This document shows, piece after piece, positions 26,440 to 35,441 of a DNA stretch of 64,000 bases. The notes beneath the pieces were generated by a model. It had not been told where the DNA came from. It searched no databases and was given only the letters and a program-made list of their open reading frames with translations. Within the stretch, counting starts at the first letter, position 1, and each line of letters begins with the position of its first letter. The translations under genes were made by a program, and so were the position numbers. Source of the DNA: Pedobacter foliorum (GTDB taxonomy: Bacteria > Bacteroidota > Bacteroidia > Sphingobacteriales > Sphingobacteriaceae); NCBI RefSeq assembly GCF_013266735.1, contig NZ_JABSNU010000003.1:248001-312000 (forward strand), written 5' to 3'.

Positions 26440-28056
26440 TTACAGCCAATCGGTTAATGCTAAGCTTATTTTAGTGCCATTAGTGGATGATTGTAGATCT
26501 AAAGTAAAGCGATTTTCTTTATAAATACTATTTAAGAGTGCTAGTCTACTGTCACTTAATAGCAAACCCAAACCATTGTGTTTTTTTTCTGTGTCAAATC
26601 CATTTCCATTATCGGTAACAGTTAACACCAAATCATTTGCTTGCTTAATAAATGTGATCATAATTTTTCCATCAGTAGCTTTTTGCGATATGCCGTGCTT
26701 CACTGCATTTTCTACAAAAGGTTGCAACAGCATACTTGGTATTTCTATGTTAGCTAGATCTAAGTCTTCAGAGTGAATAATTTCGTACTTAAAGCCGAAC
26801 CGCAATTGCTCCATTTGTAGGTAATCGTCTAGTAAAGTCTTTTCTTGTGATAAACTAATCAGTTCTTTGTCATCAAGTACGTTACGAGTTAACCGCGCAA
26901 ATTTAGAAAGGTATTTATTGGCATTGTCTATTTCGTTCTTGTTCATTAAATTTTGAATGCCAGAGAGGGCATTAAATAGAAAATGAGGGTTTAATTGAGA
27001 ACGAATGGAGTTCAGTTGGAGCTTTGCAATGTTTTTTTGCTGCTCTTTTTCTGCCAGTTTTTTTTTGTTTCTTTTTTTGTTGAAGTAAAGGATCACAAGA
27101 AAGGCCGATCCAATTGAAAATGCGACGATAAGCGTATAGATTAAAAGTTCCTTTTTGGTATAGTTTTCCTTATCTAAAGATATAACAAGCGTATATCTGG
27201 TTATGTATTTTTCTATTTCTTTTGGTGAAATATCACAATCATGGCATCCATTCCATTTAATTAATGGCTGAATTATGATTTCATAATCCCCAGATTTTTT
27301 GAAAACATTTTTATCGATTTTTACATAAGGTGACAACTCATGCGATTCATCAACGTAGCCGCCATAATTCCAGGCAGTTGATTCGAAGATTATTTTATTT
27401 GTTTGCTTATCTTTAATTGAGGTGTAGTAGACATAATCAATATCGGATCTGTCTTTTACAATGGTTAGTTCGTTGTCTTTTTCGGCAAAAAAAAGGTTTG
27501 TTTTTTCTTTAGGGTCGGTTATATAGCTATAGTCAACGCCTTTGTCAGTCGCGAAGCGCTTTGAAAGAGCTTTAATCCTTGCTCTTGGAATAGGCTTCCC
27601 GTAAAAAACAGCTTTGTCAATATCGAGAGGTTTTTCTATGCTGTAGATTAATGTTGTAATGGTTTTTCCTTTTATAGGAAAAACGCCAAGTGTTGTAGAC
27701 CTGAATACTTCTTCGTCCCCCCTGTCCACATCTTTTAGTTGCGTTCTGTCGATCGACTTATTGACCACTATTGGCTTATTATCGGCTAAAATTGTGTACC
27801 GAAAGTGCTGTGTATTAATATTCTTTCTAAAATAAATCTGGATACTAACATCGTTGACTTCAGGTAAATAATTAAAGGATGTGCGGGGCTGATTGGGGAA
27901 CATCTGTGCATAAAAGACATTTTTCGCTGAACTGTCTACACACATGAGTAGTTTCCCTCCCGCCATGGAGGTTCGAGAAAAGTTGATGCCTTTTTGCGCA
28001 TTTACTATAAAAACCGAAATAAAGAAGCTGAGAAATAGGAAGATGATTTTTTTCAT
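26440..28056 (-). CDS. LytS-type sensor histidine kinase with large periplasmic domain
   Basis: 538 residues from ATG 28056. A signal peptide or first helix (FLFLSFFISVFIVNAQ) is followed by about 285 periplasmic residues of unrecognised fold with a CHDC pair, one membrane helix (LLIYTLIVAFSIGSAFLVIL), a basic linker and the His_kinase domain with LNPHFLFNALSGIQ (phospho-acceptor H358), then an HATPase domain (QPFVENAVKHG, DNGNGF, GLGLLLSDSRL). ATG 28077 is also possible. The partner is the LytTR regulator next to it. The sensed signal is unknown; no 7TM or PAS domain is present. Confidence 0.88.
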   Translation of the reverse strand: MKKIIFLFLSFFISVFIVNAQKGINFSRTSMAGGKLLMCVDSSAKNVFYAQMFPNQPRTSFNYLPEVNDVSIQIYFRKNINTQHFRYTILADNKPIVVNKSIDRTQLKDVDRGDEEVFRSTTLGVFPIKGKTITTLIYSIEKPLDIDKAVFYGKPIPRARIKALSKRFATDKGVDYSYITDPKEKTNLFFAEKDNELTIVKDRSDIDYVYYTSIKDKQTNKIIFESTAWNYGGYVDESHELSPYVKIDKNVFKKSGDYEIIIQPLIKWNGCHDCDISPKEIEKYITRYTLVISLDKENYTKKELLIYTLIVAFSIGSAFLVILYFNKKRNKKKLAEKEQQKNIAKLQLNSIRSQLNPHFLFNALSGIQNLMNKNEIDNANKYLSKFARLTRNVLDDKELISLSQEKTLLDDYLQMEQLRFGFKYEIIHSEDLDLANIEIPSMLLQPFVENAVKHGISQKATDGKIMITFIKQANDLVLTVTDNGNGFDTEKKHNGLGLLLSDSRLALLNSIYKENRFTLDLQSSTNGTKISLALTDWL

Positions 28057-28221
28057 AGCGTTAAGTTTAATTCTCATCAAACCTGTAACAATAATAGCAA
28101 AACTAAAAGCATAAAACAGTAAAGGCAGTGTTTGAAATAGTAGAGGTATTGTTTTGCGCAGTATTCGTTTTACTAATAATCACTTTCTAATGTTAATGTT
28201 TGTGTAACGTTTCTAAATAAA

Positions 28222-28252
28222 TTTCCTTTAAGGGGCAAAAAGGTTAAATTTG
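28222..28252 (+). promoter_or_regulatory. Promoter of fumC
   Basis: TTTC (28222-28225), 19 bases, TAAATTTG (28245-28252), a perfect -7 box. Start codon at 28275. Confidence 0.7.
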
Positions 28253-28274
28253 AACAAAATAATTTTTCAATACT

Positions 28275-29672
28275 ATGAGTTTCAGAATAGAACACGATAC
28301 CATGGGCGAGGTACAAGTGCCTGCTGATAAATATTGGGGTGCACAAACAGAACGTTCGCGCAATAACTTTAAAATTGGACCGGAGGCTTCAATGCCAAAG
28401 GAGGTTATACGTGCATTTGGTTATTTGAAAAAAGCGGCAGCTTTAGCGAATACTGAGCTTGGTGTTTTGACAAAAGAAAAAGCTGAGTTAATTGCAAAAG
28501 CTTGTGATGAAGTAGTTGCAGGTAGCTTAGATGATCAGTTTCCATTAGTAATCTGGCAAACAGGTTCTGGTACTCAAAGTAACATGAATGCCAATGAGGT
28601 AATTGCAAACCGTGCTCATGTTTTAAACGGTGGCGCATTGGCTGATGATAAAAAAGTGTTACATCCTAATGATGATGTCAACAAATCTCAATCATCAAAC
28701 GATACCTATCCTACAGCTATGCATATTGCTGCTTACAAACAAGCAGTAGAAATTACCATCCCTGGATTAGAAAAATTGCGCAACACATTACATAAAAAAG
28801 CAATTGAATTTAATGACATCGTTAAAACAGGACGTACCCATTTTATGGATGCTACTCCTTTAACATTGGGTCAGGAATTTTCCGGATACGTACAACAAAT
28901 AGATAATAGCATCAGGGCTGTAAAAAATGCTTTGGTAATGATAAGCGAGCTTGCTTTAGGTGGTACAGCTGTTGGGACCGGATTAAATACCCCTAAAGGA
29001 TATGATGTTTTGGTTGCTAAGAAAATTGCAGAACTAACCGGACTTCCTTTTGTAACTGCCCCTAATAAATTCGAGGCGCTTGCGGCTCATGATGCAATGG
29101 TTGAACTTTCGGGAGCTTACAAGCGTACAGCTGTTTCTTTAATGAAGATAGCAAATGATGTAAGGATGTTAAGCTCTGGTCCTCGTTGCGGAATAGGTGA
29201 GATCATTATTCCTGATAATGAACCAGGTTCATCTATTATGCCGGGTAAAGTTAATCCTACTCAGCCAGAAGCTATGACTATGGTTTGTGCTCAGGTAATG
29301 GGTAATGATGTTACCGTTGGTATTGGTGGTAGTAACGGCCATTTTGAATTGAATGTTTTCAAGCCGGTTATCGCTGCTAATGTTTTGCAATCAGGAAGAT
29401 TAATTGGTGATGCTTGTGTTTCATTCAATGATAAATGTGCTGAAGGTATTTTACCTAACCTGCCTGAAATCAAGAAACATTTACAAAATTCTTTGATGCT
29501 GGTTACGGCTTTAAATCCTCATGTTGGATATGAAAATGCTGCTAAAATAGCTAAGAAAGCGCATAAAGAAAACAAAACCCTACGTGAAGCTTCAATAGAA
29601 TTAGGCTTGCTTACAGGAGAGCAATTTGATGAGTGGGTTCGTCCGGAAGACATGGTAGGTAGCTTAAAATAG
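28275..29672 (+). CDS. fumC: Class II fumarate hydratase
   Basis: 465 residues. Interconverts fumarate and L-malate in the TCA cycle; iron-free homotetramer. The superfamily signature [16 protein letters not shown] is at about 317-332, with [14 protein letters not shown] and [18 protein letters not shown] upstream. Length matches the family. The argininosuccinate lyase and aspartase relatives are excluded by the fumarase-type SGTQSNMN and the close overall similarity to FumC. Confidence 0.97.
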   Translation: MSFRIEHDTMGEVQVPADKYWGAQTERSRNNFKIGPEASMPKEVIRAFGYLKKAAALANTELGVLTKEKAELIAKACDEVVAGSLDDQFPLVIWQTGSGTQSNMNANEVIANRAHVLNGGALADDKKVLHPNDDVNKSQSSNDTYPTAMHIAAYKQAVEITIPGLEKLRNTLHKKAIEFNDIVKTGRTHFMDATPLTLGQEFSGYVQQIDNSIRAVKNALVMISELALGGTAVGTGLNTPKGYDVLVAKKIAELTGLPFVTAPNKFEALAAHDAMVELSGAYKRTAVSLMKIANDVRMLSSGPRCGIGEIIIPDNEPGSSIMPGKVNPTQPEAMTMVCAQVMGNDVTVGIGGSNGHFELNVFKPVIAANVLQSGRLIGDACVSFNDKCAEGILPNLPEIKKHLQNSLMLVTALNPHVGYENAAKIAKKAHKENKTLREASIELGLLTGEQFDEWVRPEDMVGSLK

Positions 29673-29675
29673 GAA

Positions 29676-30188
29676 ATGAATAAATACCCATATATGTGGA
29701 GATTATTGTTTCCGGTGTTGTTTATCCTGTGCGTTGTATTCTCCTGTAGGAGGCTGCCTAATGTACAAGGAGAGGGATCACCAATTTTACAGGGAATTTG
29801 GAATCAGGATAGTGTGCCAAATGCAGATAAATTACTGAATTATACACAGCATAAATTCAAATTCACCTGTGATTCATTTTATGTTGACTTTGTTACCCAT
29901 TCGAAAGTGAATTACTATGCTGATTCTTGCTTTAATAATGGAGTATGGCAGGAATATGCTAAGGGGACTTATCAGGTTAAATCTGATAGTATTTTCTTAA
30001 CTGGTACTTTCACCAAATCCAATTACAAACAGAAGATTTCAGGATGCTATCAAATAGGACAATATATTAAAACCTTTAAAATTAAGACGGCAGATACAAG
30101 TAGGTTGGTACTTCAAGGAACAGATAATCAAAGAGAAGTTGATTTGAAGCTTCAGGAGAAGATAATTTGTACTCCGCAGAGCTTATAA
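29676..30188 (+). CDS. Small lipoprotein linked to fumC, function unknown
   Basis: 170 residues, starting 3 bases after fumC. The N-terminus has a lipoprotein signal with lipobox VFSC (Cys24). The mature part looks like an all-beta, lipocalin-like domain (ILQGIWNQDSVPN; WQEYAKGTYQVKSDSIFLTG; KISGCYQIGQYIKTF). Relatives next to fumC may carry the label fumarate hydratase by mistake; no catalytic residue of that enzyme is present. Co-transcription with fumC is likely; the reason is unknown. Confidence 0.75.
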   Translation: MNKYPYMWRLLFPVLFILCVVFSCRRLPNVQGEGSPILQGIWNQDSVPNADKLLNYTQHKFKFTCDSFYVDFVTHSKVNYYADSCFNNGVWQEYAKGTYQVKSDSIFLTGTFTKSNYKQKISGCYQIGQYIKTFKIKTADTSRLVLQGTDNQREVDLKLQEKIICTPQSL

Positions 30189-30219
30189 TAAATGCTGAGC
30201 AATTAAAAAGTAGATAAAG

Positions 30220-31020
30220 ATGAAAAGAGTAGGTAAGATTTTTAAAGGTATTATAGTTTTCTCAATAATAGCCTATATGCCATTAAGTGCAGGTGCTTGG
30301 GGAATGCTTGGCCATAGAATAGTAGGGCAGATAGCTGAAAGTCATCTTACTAAAAGAGCAAAAAAGGGGATTAAAGAAGTTTTGGGTAATGAAAGCCTAG
30401 CAATGGCAAGTAATTGGGGTGATTTCATTAAATCAGACCCGTCTTACAATTACTTGTACAATTGGCATTTTGTAAACTTACCCGGAGGATTGGATAAACA
30501 AGGGGTGTTTGACTTTTTAGACAAAGACACTGCGGCCAATGTCTACAACAAGGTTCCACAAATGATCTCTGTTTTGAAAAACAAGCAAAGTACACCAGAT
30601 CAAAAAAAACTTGCTATGCGTTTGCTGGTACACCTTGTTGGCGATTTAAATCAACCAATGCACACGGCTCGCAAAGAAGATTTAGGTGGTAATAAAGTTT
30701 TTGTTACCTGGTTTGCTGAGAAATCTAATTTGCATAGGGTGTGGGATGAGTCATTAATAGAATACCAGCAGCTAAGTTATACTGAGTATGCAAATGCTAT
30801 TAACTATCCTAATAATGAGCAATTGGCCGTATGGAAAAGCAGTTCCCTTAAAGATTTTGTTTATGGATCTTACCAGGCTTGTAATAGAATTTACGAGAAC
30901 ACAAAGCCAGAGGATAAGCTAAGTTATAAATACAACTTCGATTTTGTAAACCTTTTAAATGAACAACTGTTAAAAGGAGGTGTTTGTTTGGCAAACATTC
31001 TTAACGATATTTATAAATAA
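30220..31020 (+). CDS. Secreted S1/P1-family nuclease
   Basis: 266 residues. Zinc-dependent nuclease of single-stranded DNA and RNA or 3'-nucleotides. A signal peptide ends in AGA, so the mature protein begins at Trp27, whose backbone binds zinc in this family (WGMLGHRIVG). Further zinc ligands: HFVNLPGG, LLVHLVGDLNQPMH, and LHRVWDESLI. All three metal sites look complete. The role is probably nutrient scavenging in the periplasm or outside. Stop overlaps the next start by one base (TAATG). Confidence 0.92.
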   Translation: MKRVGKIFKGIIVFSIIAYMPLSAGAWGMLGHRIVGQIAESHLTKRAKKGIKEVLGNESLAMASNWGDFIKSDPSYNYLYNWHFVNLPGGLDKQGVFDFLDKDTAANVYNKVPQMISVLKNKQSTPDQKKLAMRLLVHLVGDLNQPMHTARKEDLGGNKVFVTWFAEKSNLHRVWDESLIEYQQLSYTEYANAINYPNNEQLAVWKSSSLKDFVYGSYQACNRIYENTKPEDKLSYKYNFDFVNLLNEQLLKGGVCLANILNDIYK

Positions 31021-31463
31021 TGAAGATTTTAATGGTTTGCCTTGGTAATATTTGTCGCTCGCCATTGGCTGAGGGTATTATGAGGCATTTGGTAAATGAA
31101 CAAGAATTAGGTTGGGAAGTTGCTTCGGCAGGAACTGGTGATTGGCATGTAAATCAACCTGCTGATAAAAGGAGCATAGCGGTTGCCAAAAACTTTGGAT
31201 ACGATATTTCTAAGCAAAGAGCCAGACATTTCAATAAACAAATGTTTGACGAATTTGATAGCATTCTTGTAATGGATAGCAATAATTTAAGAGATGTTCA
31301 ACGACTGGCAACAGGCGAAGAACAGCGTAAAAAAGTTAAACTATTTTTACTTGACGAAAATGAAGTAACAGATCCATATTTCGATAGCGCCCTTTTTGAA
31401 CCGGTGTTTTTAGAAATAGAAGCACGTTGTAAACAACTGATTGAAGAACTTAAAGAATCGTAA
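31020..31463 (+). CDS. Low-molecular-weight protein tyrosine phosphatase
   Basis: 147 residues. P-loop C7-LGNIC-R13-S (CX5R) at the N-terminus and the general acid in D118-PY. Cysteine-dependent phosphatase, cytoplasmic. In many bacteria such enzymes dephosphorylate capsule tyrosine kinases, but no such kinase is nearby; other members act on arginine phosphate. Overlaps the nuclease stop, so it is probably translationally coupled. Confidence 0.93.
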   Translation: MKILMVCLGNICRSPLAEGIMRHLVNEQELGWEVASAGTGDWHVNQPADKRSIAVAKNFGYDISKQRARHFNKQMFDEFDSILVMDSNNLRDVQRLATGEEQRKKVKLFLLDENEVTDPYFDSALFEPVFLEIEARCKQLIEELKES

Positions 31464-31469
31464 CTTATA

Positions 31470-32024
31470 ATGGAATCGCCGAAACTATTTATGTTGCTAT
31501 TGGGCTGCACACCTCGAGGCAGGTTTACTGAGCAGCATGATGTTTTCTTTACAGTAGGTAATTCATTAAAGGATATCAAAGAAGAGATCATGGCTTTTTG
31601 GCCAGAGGCAAATGGTAAAATACATATCGATGCCTGGCGCGAGGTAACAGAAGTTGATGGGTATCAGGTTAAGGTGGTAAACCGAAATGAACAAGTAACA
31701 GCTGATAAACTTTTCTTTTTAAACCTGGGTGGATATAAGGAGGGTGAGTTTGATGAGCTACATTATAAAATGTTAGCTGTTGCTAATGAAAAGGCCATTG
31801 CTATTAAACAAGCAAAAGAAACAGCATTCTACAAGCATGCCGGTTTTGAAGGTGCAACATCACACATTGATGATAAATATGGCGTAGATGTGGATGATGT
31901 GTTTGAAATTGAGGACATACTTCCTGCTAGTATGAAAGAACATTATATGCTACATATCAGTCCAGCTGCAGGTCTCCCAAAAGATGAAATGCATTTAGGG
32001 TATTTGATACTTAGTAAACTATAA
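31470..32024 (+). CDS. DUF1543 domain protein
   Basis: 184 residues. KLFMLLLGCTPRGRFTEQHD and VFFTVGNSLKDIKEEI mark the DUF1543 family, usually in Bacteroidota and gamma-proteobacteria. Two related halves seem to be present, the second with KQAKETAFYKHAGFEGATSH and HISPAAGLP. No function is established. It is 6 bases after the phosphatase and probably in the same operon. Confidence 0.8.
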   Translation: MESPKLFMLLLGCTPRGRFTEQHDVFFTVGNSLKDIKEEIMAFWPEANGKIHIDAWREVTEVDGYQVKVVNRNEQVTADKLFFLNLGGYKEGEFDELHYKMLAVANEKAIAIKQAKETAFYKHAGFEGATSHIDDKYGVDVDDVFEIEDILPASMKEHYMLHISPAAGLPKDEMHLGYLILSKL

Positions 32025-32060
32025 GGAAATTAAAAAATAGGGCGTACAAAAAGGTAAGAA

Positions 32061-32144
32061 CGTCATCCTGAATTTATTTCAGGACCTTGTAGAAGCTATT
32101 CAAAACCTGCTTAAACGAGGTCCTGAAATAAATTCAGGATGACG
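32061..32144. repeat. Inverted-repeat element, copy 1 (REP-like)
   Basis: Perfect 26-bp arms at 32061-32086 and 32119-32144 (CGTCATCCTGAATTTATTTC then AGGACC) around a 32-base loop. The arms recur at 48999-49095. It lies between convergent genes, so it may also act as a terminator. Confidence 0.85.
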
Positions 32145-32189
32145 ACGGGCTAATGATACATGCCATCATTTTAGCCTGTTATTCTTGGG

Positions 32190-34805
32190 CTATACCCCAA
32201 ATTCCTTATCTAAGTATTCTGAAACCTTACCAATTGCATTGTCAATTGTGTCACTTAAAATGGTGATGTAGGACCCAGATTTCGCAGTTGCGATAATGTA
32301 TTTCAAACAGTCATTTCCGTTATTATTAATCGTAATTTCCATCTCTGGTTTTACCTCGCGAATACCCGCTATCAATAAATCAATTATCTCCTGTTGATCA
32401 CGACCCCTCAGGTATTTCTCCTGACAGATGATAACTCTATCAAACATCTGCGCTGCAATTCTGGCTGTTTCTTTTATATCCTCATCTCTTCTGTCGCCTG
32501 TGCCAGATATTACACCTACATGTTCTGTAGCTTCAATAGTTTGTAAATAGGCTTTTATGCCGTTAAAACCATCGGGATTATGAGCAAAATCAACAAGAAT
32601 TTTGAACTCTTTAAATTTAAAAGTGTTCATCCTGCCCGGAGTTTGAGCTGCCGAAGGTATAAAGGTTTCTAATGACATTCTGATGTCTTCAATTTTATAT
32701 CCCCATAAGAAAGTAGCAAGCGTAGCAGCAAGTACATTCTGGATCATAAAATCGACACTGCCACCAAAGGTTAAAGGAATGTGTGTAACCTTTTCTACTC
32801 TTATTTTCCAATCGCCTTTTTTAATGGTGATGTAACCGTTCTCATAAATAGCCGCAATGCCACCTTTTTTGCAGTGCTCTGTAATAACCGGATTTTTCTC
32901 ATCCATGCTAAAAAAGGCAATGTTGCTATCTGCATTGTTGGCAATTTTTATACAGTATTTATTATCTGCGTTAAGCACACTCCAACCATTTCTTTTTACT
33001 GCACCAATTACTACGGCTTTTACCCTGCAAAGATCATCCAAAGTATGGATGTCTGATATTCCCAAATGGTCCTCCTGAATATTGGTTACAACCCCGATAT
33101 CGCACTTGTTAAATCCTAATCCGGCTCTTAAAATACCACCACGTGCAGTTTCCAATACCGCAAACTCTACAGTAGGATCTCTTAAAATAAACTCTGCACT
33201 AATCGGGCCTGTTGTATCCCCCTTCATTAGCTTAGTGTTTTGGACATAAATACCATCAGAAGTTGTAAAACCAACCCTTGTTCCATTGCTTTTAACAATA
33301 TGAGCAATTAGTCTGGTTGTAGTCGTTTTTCCATTGGTACCGGTAACGGCAATGATCGGAATCCGCGCATCTTTACCCGGAGGGTATAACATGTCAATAA
33401 CAGGAGCAGCAACGTTTCTAGGCAGGCCTTCGCTTGGCGCAAGGTGCATTCTGAAACCAGGAGCAGCATTCACTTCCAAAACAACACCTCCATTTTCTGG
33501 AAGTGGCTGTGTTAAGTTTTCTGCCATGATATCTATCCCACATATGTCTAAGCCAATTATTCTGGAAATACGCTCACTTATAAATATGTTTTGTGGATGA
33601 ACCAGATCTGTAACATCAATTGATGTACCTCCTGTACTTAAGTTGGCAGTTGATTTTAAATAAACGGTTTCGCCCTGCGGAGGGATAGAATCTAGTGTGT
33701 AATCCTTTTTTGCAAGCAAATCCAAAGTATCCCTGTCTACCGTTATTTCGGTTAAAACGTTTTCGTGGCCATAGCCTCTTCTTGGGTCTTCGTTTTCCTT
33801 ATTTATTAATTCCTGAACAGTGCTTTGCCCATTGCCTGTAACATGTGCAGGCACACGCAAAGCCGCTGCAACCATTTTATGATCTATTACCAGAATTCTA
33901 AAATCATATCCTGTAATAAAACGTTCAATGATTATTCTTCTGGAGTAGTTTTTAGCATATTCAAAAGCTTCTTTGGCTGCTTCCTCCGTTTTTACATTAA
34001 TGGTAGCCCCTCTACCATGATTTCCGTCTAAAGGTTTAAATACCAATGGAAAACCTACCTTTCTTATTGCATCCGGCAGGTCTTCAATGTCAGATATGGT
34101 TACTCCTTTGGCAACTGGAATAGCTGAGTCCTGCAATAGCCTTTTGGTTTCGTCCTTGTTGCCGGCAATATCAACGGCTATGCTATTCGTTCTCTCTGTC
34201 ATGGTTGCGCGAAAGCGTACCTGATTTTTGCCATAACCTAACTGTACAAGAGAACTCTTGTTTAGCCTTATCCAAGGGATATCTCTTGAAATTGCTTCAT
34301 CTACGATAGAACCTGTGCTTGGCCCCAATCTTTCCATTTCTCTAAGCTCACGCATACGCTGTATATCTGTCTCCAGATCATACTCATGGTCGTTGATTAG
34401 TGCTTCAGCAATTTGAACAGAGGCTTCGGCGGCATAAATACCAGCTTTCTCCTCAATGTAGCTAAAAACGACATTGTAAATGCCTTCTGTTTTGGTTTGT
34501 CTAGTTCTTCCGAATCCGGTATCCATTCCTGCCAGAGTTTGAATTTCTAATGCAATATGTTCAATTACATGACCCATCCAGGTGCCTTCCTCAATCCTTG
34601 CTAAAAAACCACCGGGTTCGCCTTTAGAGCATCGATGTGTTTGCAAGGATGGGATCAATTTTTCAATACGTTCTCTAAATCCTTCGATAAGATTGGTTGG
34701 CCTCTGCTCCATTTCTCCCAGATCCAGTCTCATTTGGATCAATTTTTTTCTGTTTATCGACCAAATGTTTGGTCCACGGAGCACCTGTATGCCTAATATT
34801 TTCAT
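32190..34805 (-). CDS. cphA: Cyanophycin synthetase
   Basis: 871 residues. Polymerises Asp and Arg into multi-L-arginyl-poly-L-aspartate with ATP. Domain order is typical: N-terminal domain (1-160), ATP-grasp domain that adds Asp (VFKPLDGNHGRGATINV; VLEVNAAPGFRMHLAPSEG), then a Mur-ligase-like domain that adds Arg with P-loop GTNGKTTTTRL (about 490), VLETARGGILRAGLGF, and HNPDGF near the end. All motifs look intact and the length is normal. It is divergent from cphB-iaaA across a 636-base gap. Primed by existing cyanophycin in most enzymes. Confidence 0.95.
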   Translation of the reverse strand: MKILGIQVLRGPNIWSINRKKLIQMRLDLGEMEQRPTNLIEGFRERIEKLIPSLQTHRCSKGEPGGFLARIEEGTWMGHVIEHIALEIQTLAGMDTGFGRTRQTKTEGIYNVVFSYIEEKAGIYAAEASVQIAEALINDHEYDLETDIQRMRELREMERLGPSTGSIVDEAISRDIPWIRLNKSSLVQLGYGKNQVRFRATMTERTNSIAVDIAGNKDETKRLLQDSAIPVAKGVTISDIEDLPDAIRKVGFPLVFKPLDGNHGRGATINVKTEEAAKEAFEYAKNYSRRIIIERFITGYDFRILVIDHKMVAAALRVPAHVTGNGQSTVQELINKENEDPRRGYGHENVLTEITVDRDTLDLLAKKDYTLDSIPPQGETVYLKSTANLSTGGTSIDVTDLVHPQNIFISERISRIIGLDICGIDIMAENLTQPLPENGGVVLEVNAAPGFRMHLAPSEGLPRNVAAPVIDMLYPPGKDARIPIIAVTGTNGKTTTTRLIAHIVKSNGTRVGFTTSDGIYVQNTKLMKGDTTGPISAEFILRDPTVEFAVLETARGGILRAGLGFNKCDIGVVTNIQEDHLGISDIHTLDDLCRVKAVVIGAVKRNGWSVLNADNKYCIKIANNADSNIAFFSMDEKNPVITEHCKKGGIAAIYENGYITIKKGDWKIRVEKVTHIPLTFGGSVDFMIQNVLAATLATFLWGYKIEDIRMSLETFIPSAAQTPGRMNTFKFKEFKILVDFAHNPDGFNGIKAYLQTIEATEHVGVISGTGDRRDEDIKETARIAAQMFDRVIICQEKYLRGRDQQEIIDLLIAGIREVKPEMEITINNNGNDCLKYIIATAKSGSYITILSDTIDNAIGKVSEYLDKEFGV

Positions 34806-35250
34806 TGGTATAAATTTGTTCTTTTATGATTAACGTTGCCTAACGTTAGTTCTATAACACGCTAAGCTTAAATAAGTTTATTGTTTACTGTTGTTCTCTT
34901 TGAAGAAAATGCTCTTGGCTTTTTTATAGCATATTTTTAAAAGTATTTCGAACTTTTACCCGGATTACTCTATGCTTTAAATGGAGAGATTAAAGTATAA
35001 ATATTTTCCGAGAATTATGCTGTTATTAATCCAATTAATTGTGAATATATTTTGTGTAAATAATTTAGAGGTAAAGTTTAAATAATGAAATTGTTAATTG
35101 GTGTTTTAAACAGATGAAAAGCAAGAATATGACCTGTTTTAAGGGCTATTATTTAAAGTTAACTCCGCGGCTTTAGAGGTAGGAATGAGAGGATCTTGAG
35201 CGGGCCTTATTTAAAAAGGGTGATAGGCCAGACTGTGAAATGTATAAAAA

Positions 35251-35324
35251 AGGAGTTTTGTAGGACTATAGTCCTACAAAACTCCTACGAAAGTCCTATA
35301 AGAGTCCTAGTTTAGTCTTATTTG
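35251..35324. repeat. 36-bp palindrome merged with five 11-bp tandem repeats
   Basis: Bases 35251-35286 form a perfect palindrome centred on TATA. From 35270 five units of 11 bases follow: AGTCCTACAAA, ACTCCTACGAA, AGTCCTATAAG, AGTCCTAGTTT, AGTCTTATTTG. A heptamer AGTCCTA plus four variable bases is the unit, and two further units run the other way left of the centre. An 11-base period puts every unit on the same DNA face. Confidence 0.8.
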
Positions 35325-35382
35325 TTATAGTTAACAATACGGTTCGATTTAAAAGCTGAAATTTTTCTGAATAGATGATAAA

Positions 35383-35414
35383 ATTGCATTACAAATCAAT
35401 TTTATCTAAGTTTG
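35383..35414 (+). promoter_or_regulatory. Promoter of cphB
   Basis: ATTG (35383-35386), 20 bases, TAAGTTTG (35407-35414). It lies 59 bases after the 11-bp repeat array. Confidence 0.65.
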
Positions 35415-35441
35415 GCCCTATTGGAAATATAAATATTTGAA

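Larger units (their letters stand above)
34806..35441. other. Control region between cphA and cphB
   Basis: 636 bases without a convincing gene, A+T-rich. Near cphA two TAACGTT heptamers lie in direct repeat at about 34830-34846 and could be an operator. A perfect 36-bp palindrome and an 11-bp repeat array lie at 35250-35324, and the cphB promoter at 35383-35414. No clear -7 box was found for cphA. Confidence 0.6.

Noticed and set aside
25689..28056. The LytTR pair as the controller of the 11-bp array
   Set aside because: LytTR sites are usually two 9-bp repeats about 12-13 bases apart, which does not fit a 7+4 array, and the genes are 7 kb away.
35270..35324. CRISPR array suggested by evenly spaced repeats
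   Set aside because: The units are 7 bases with 4-base gaps, far too short for CRISPR, and no cas gene is present.
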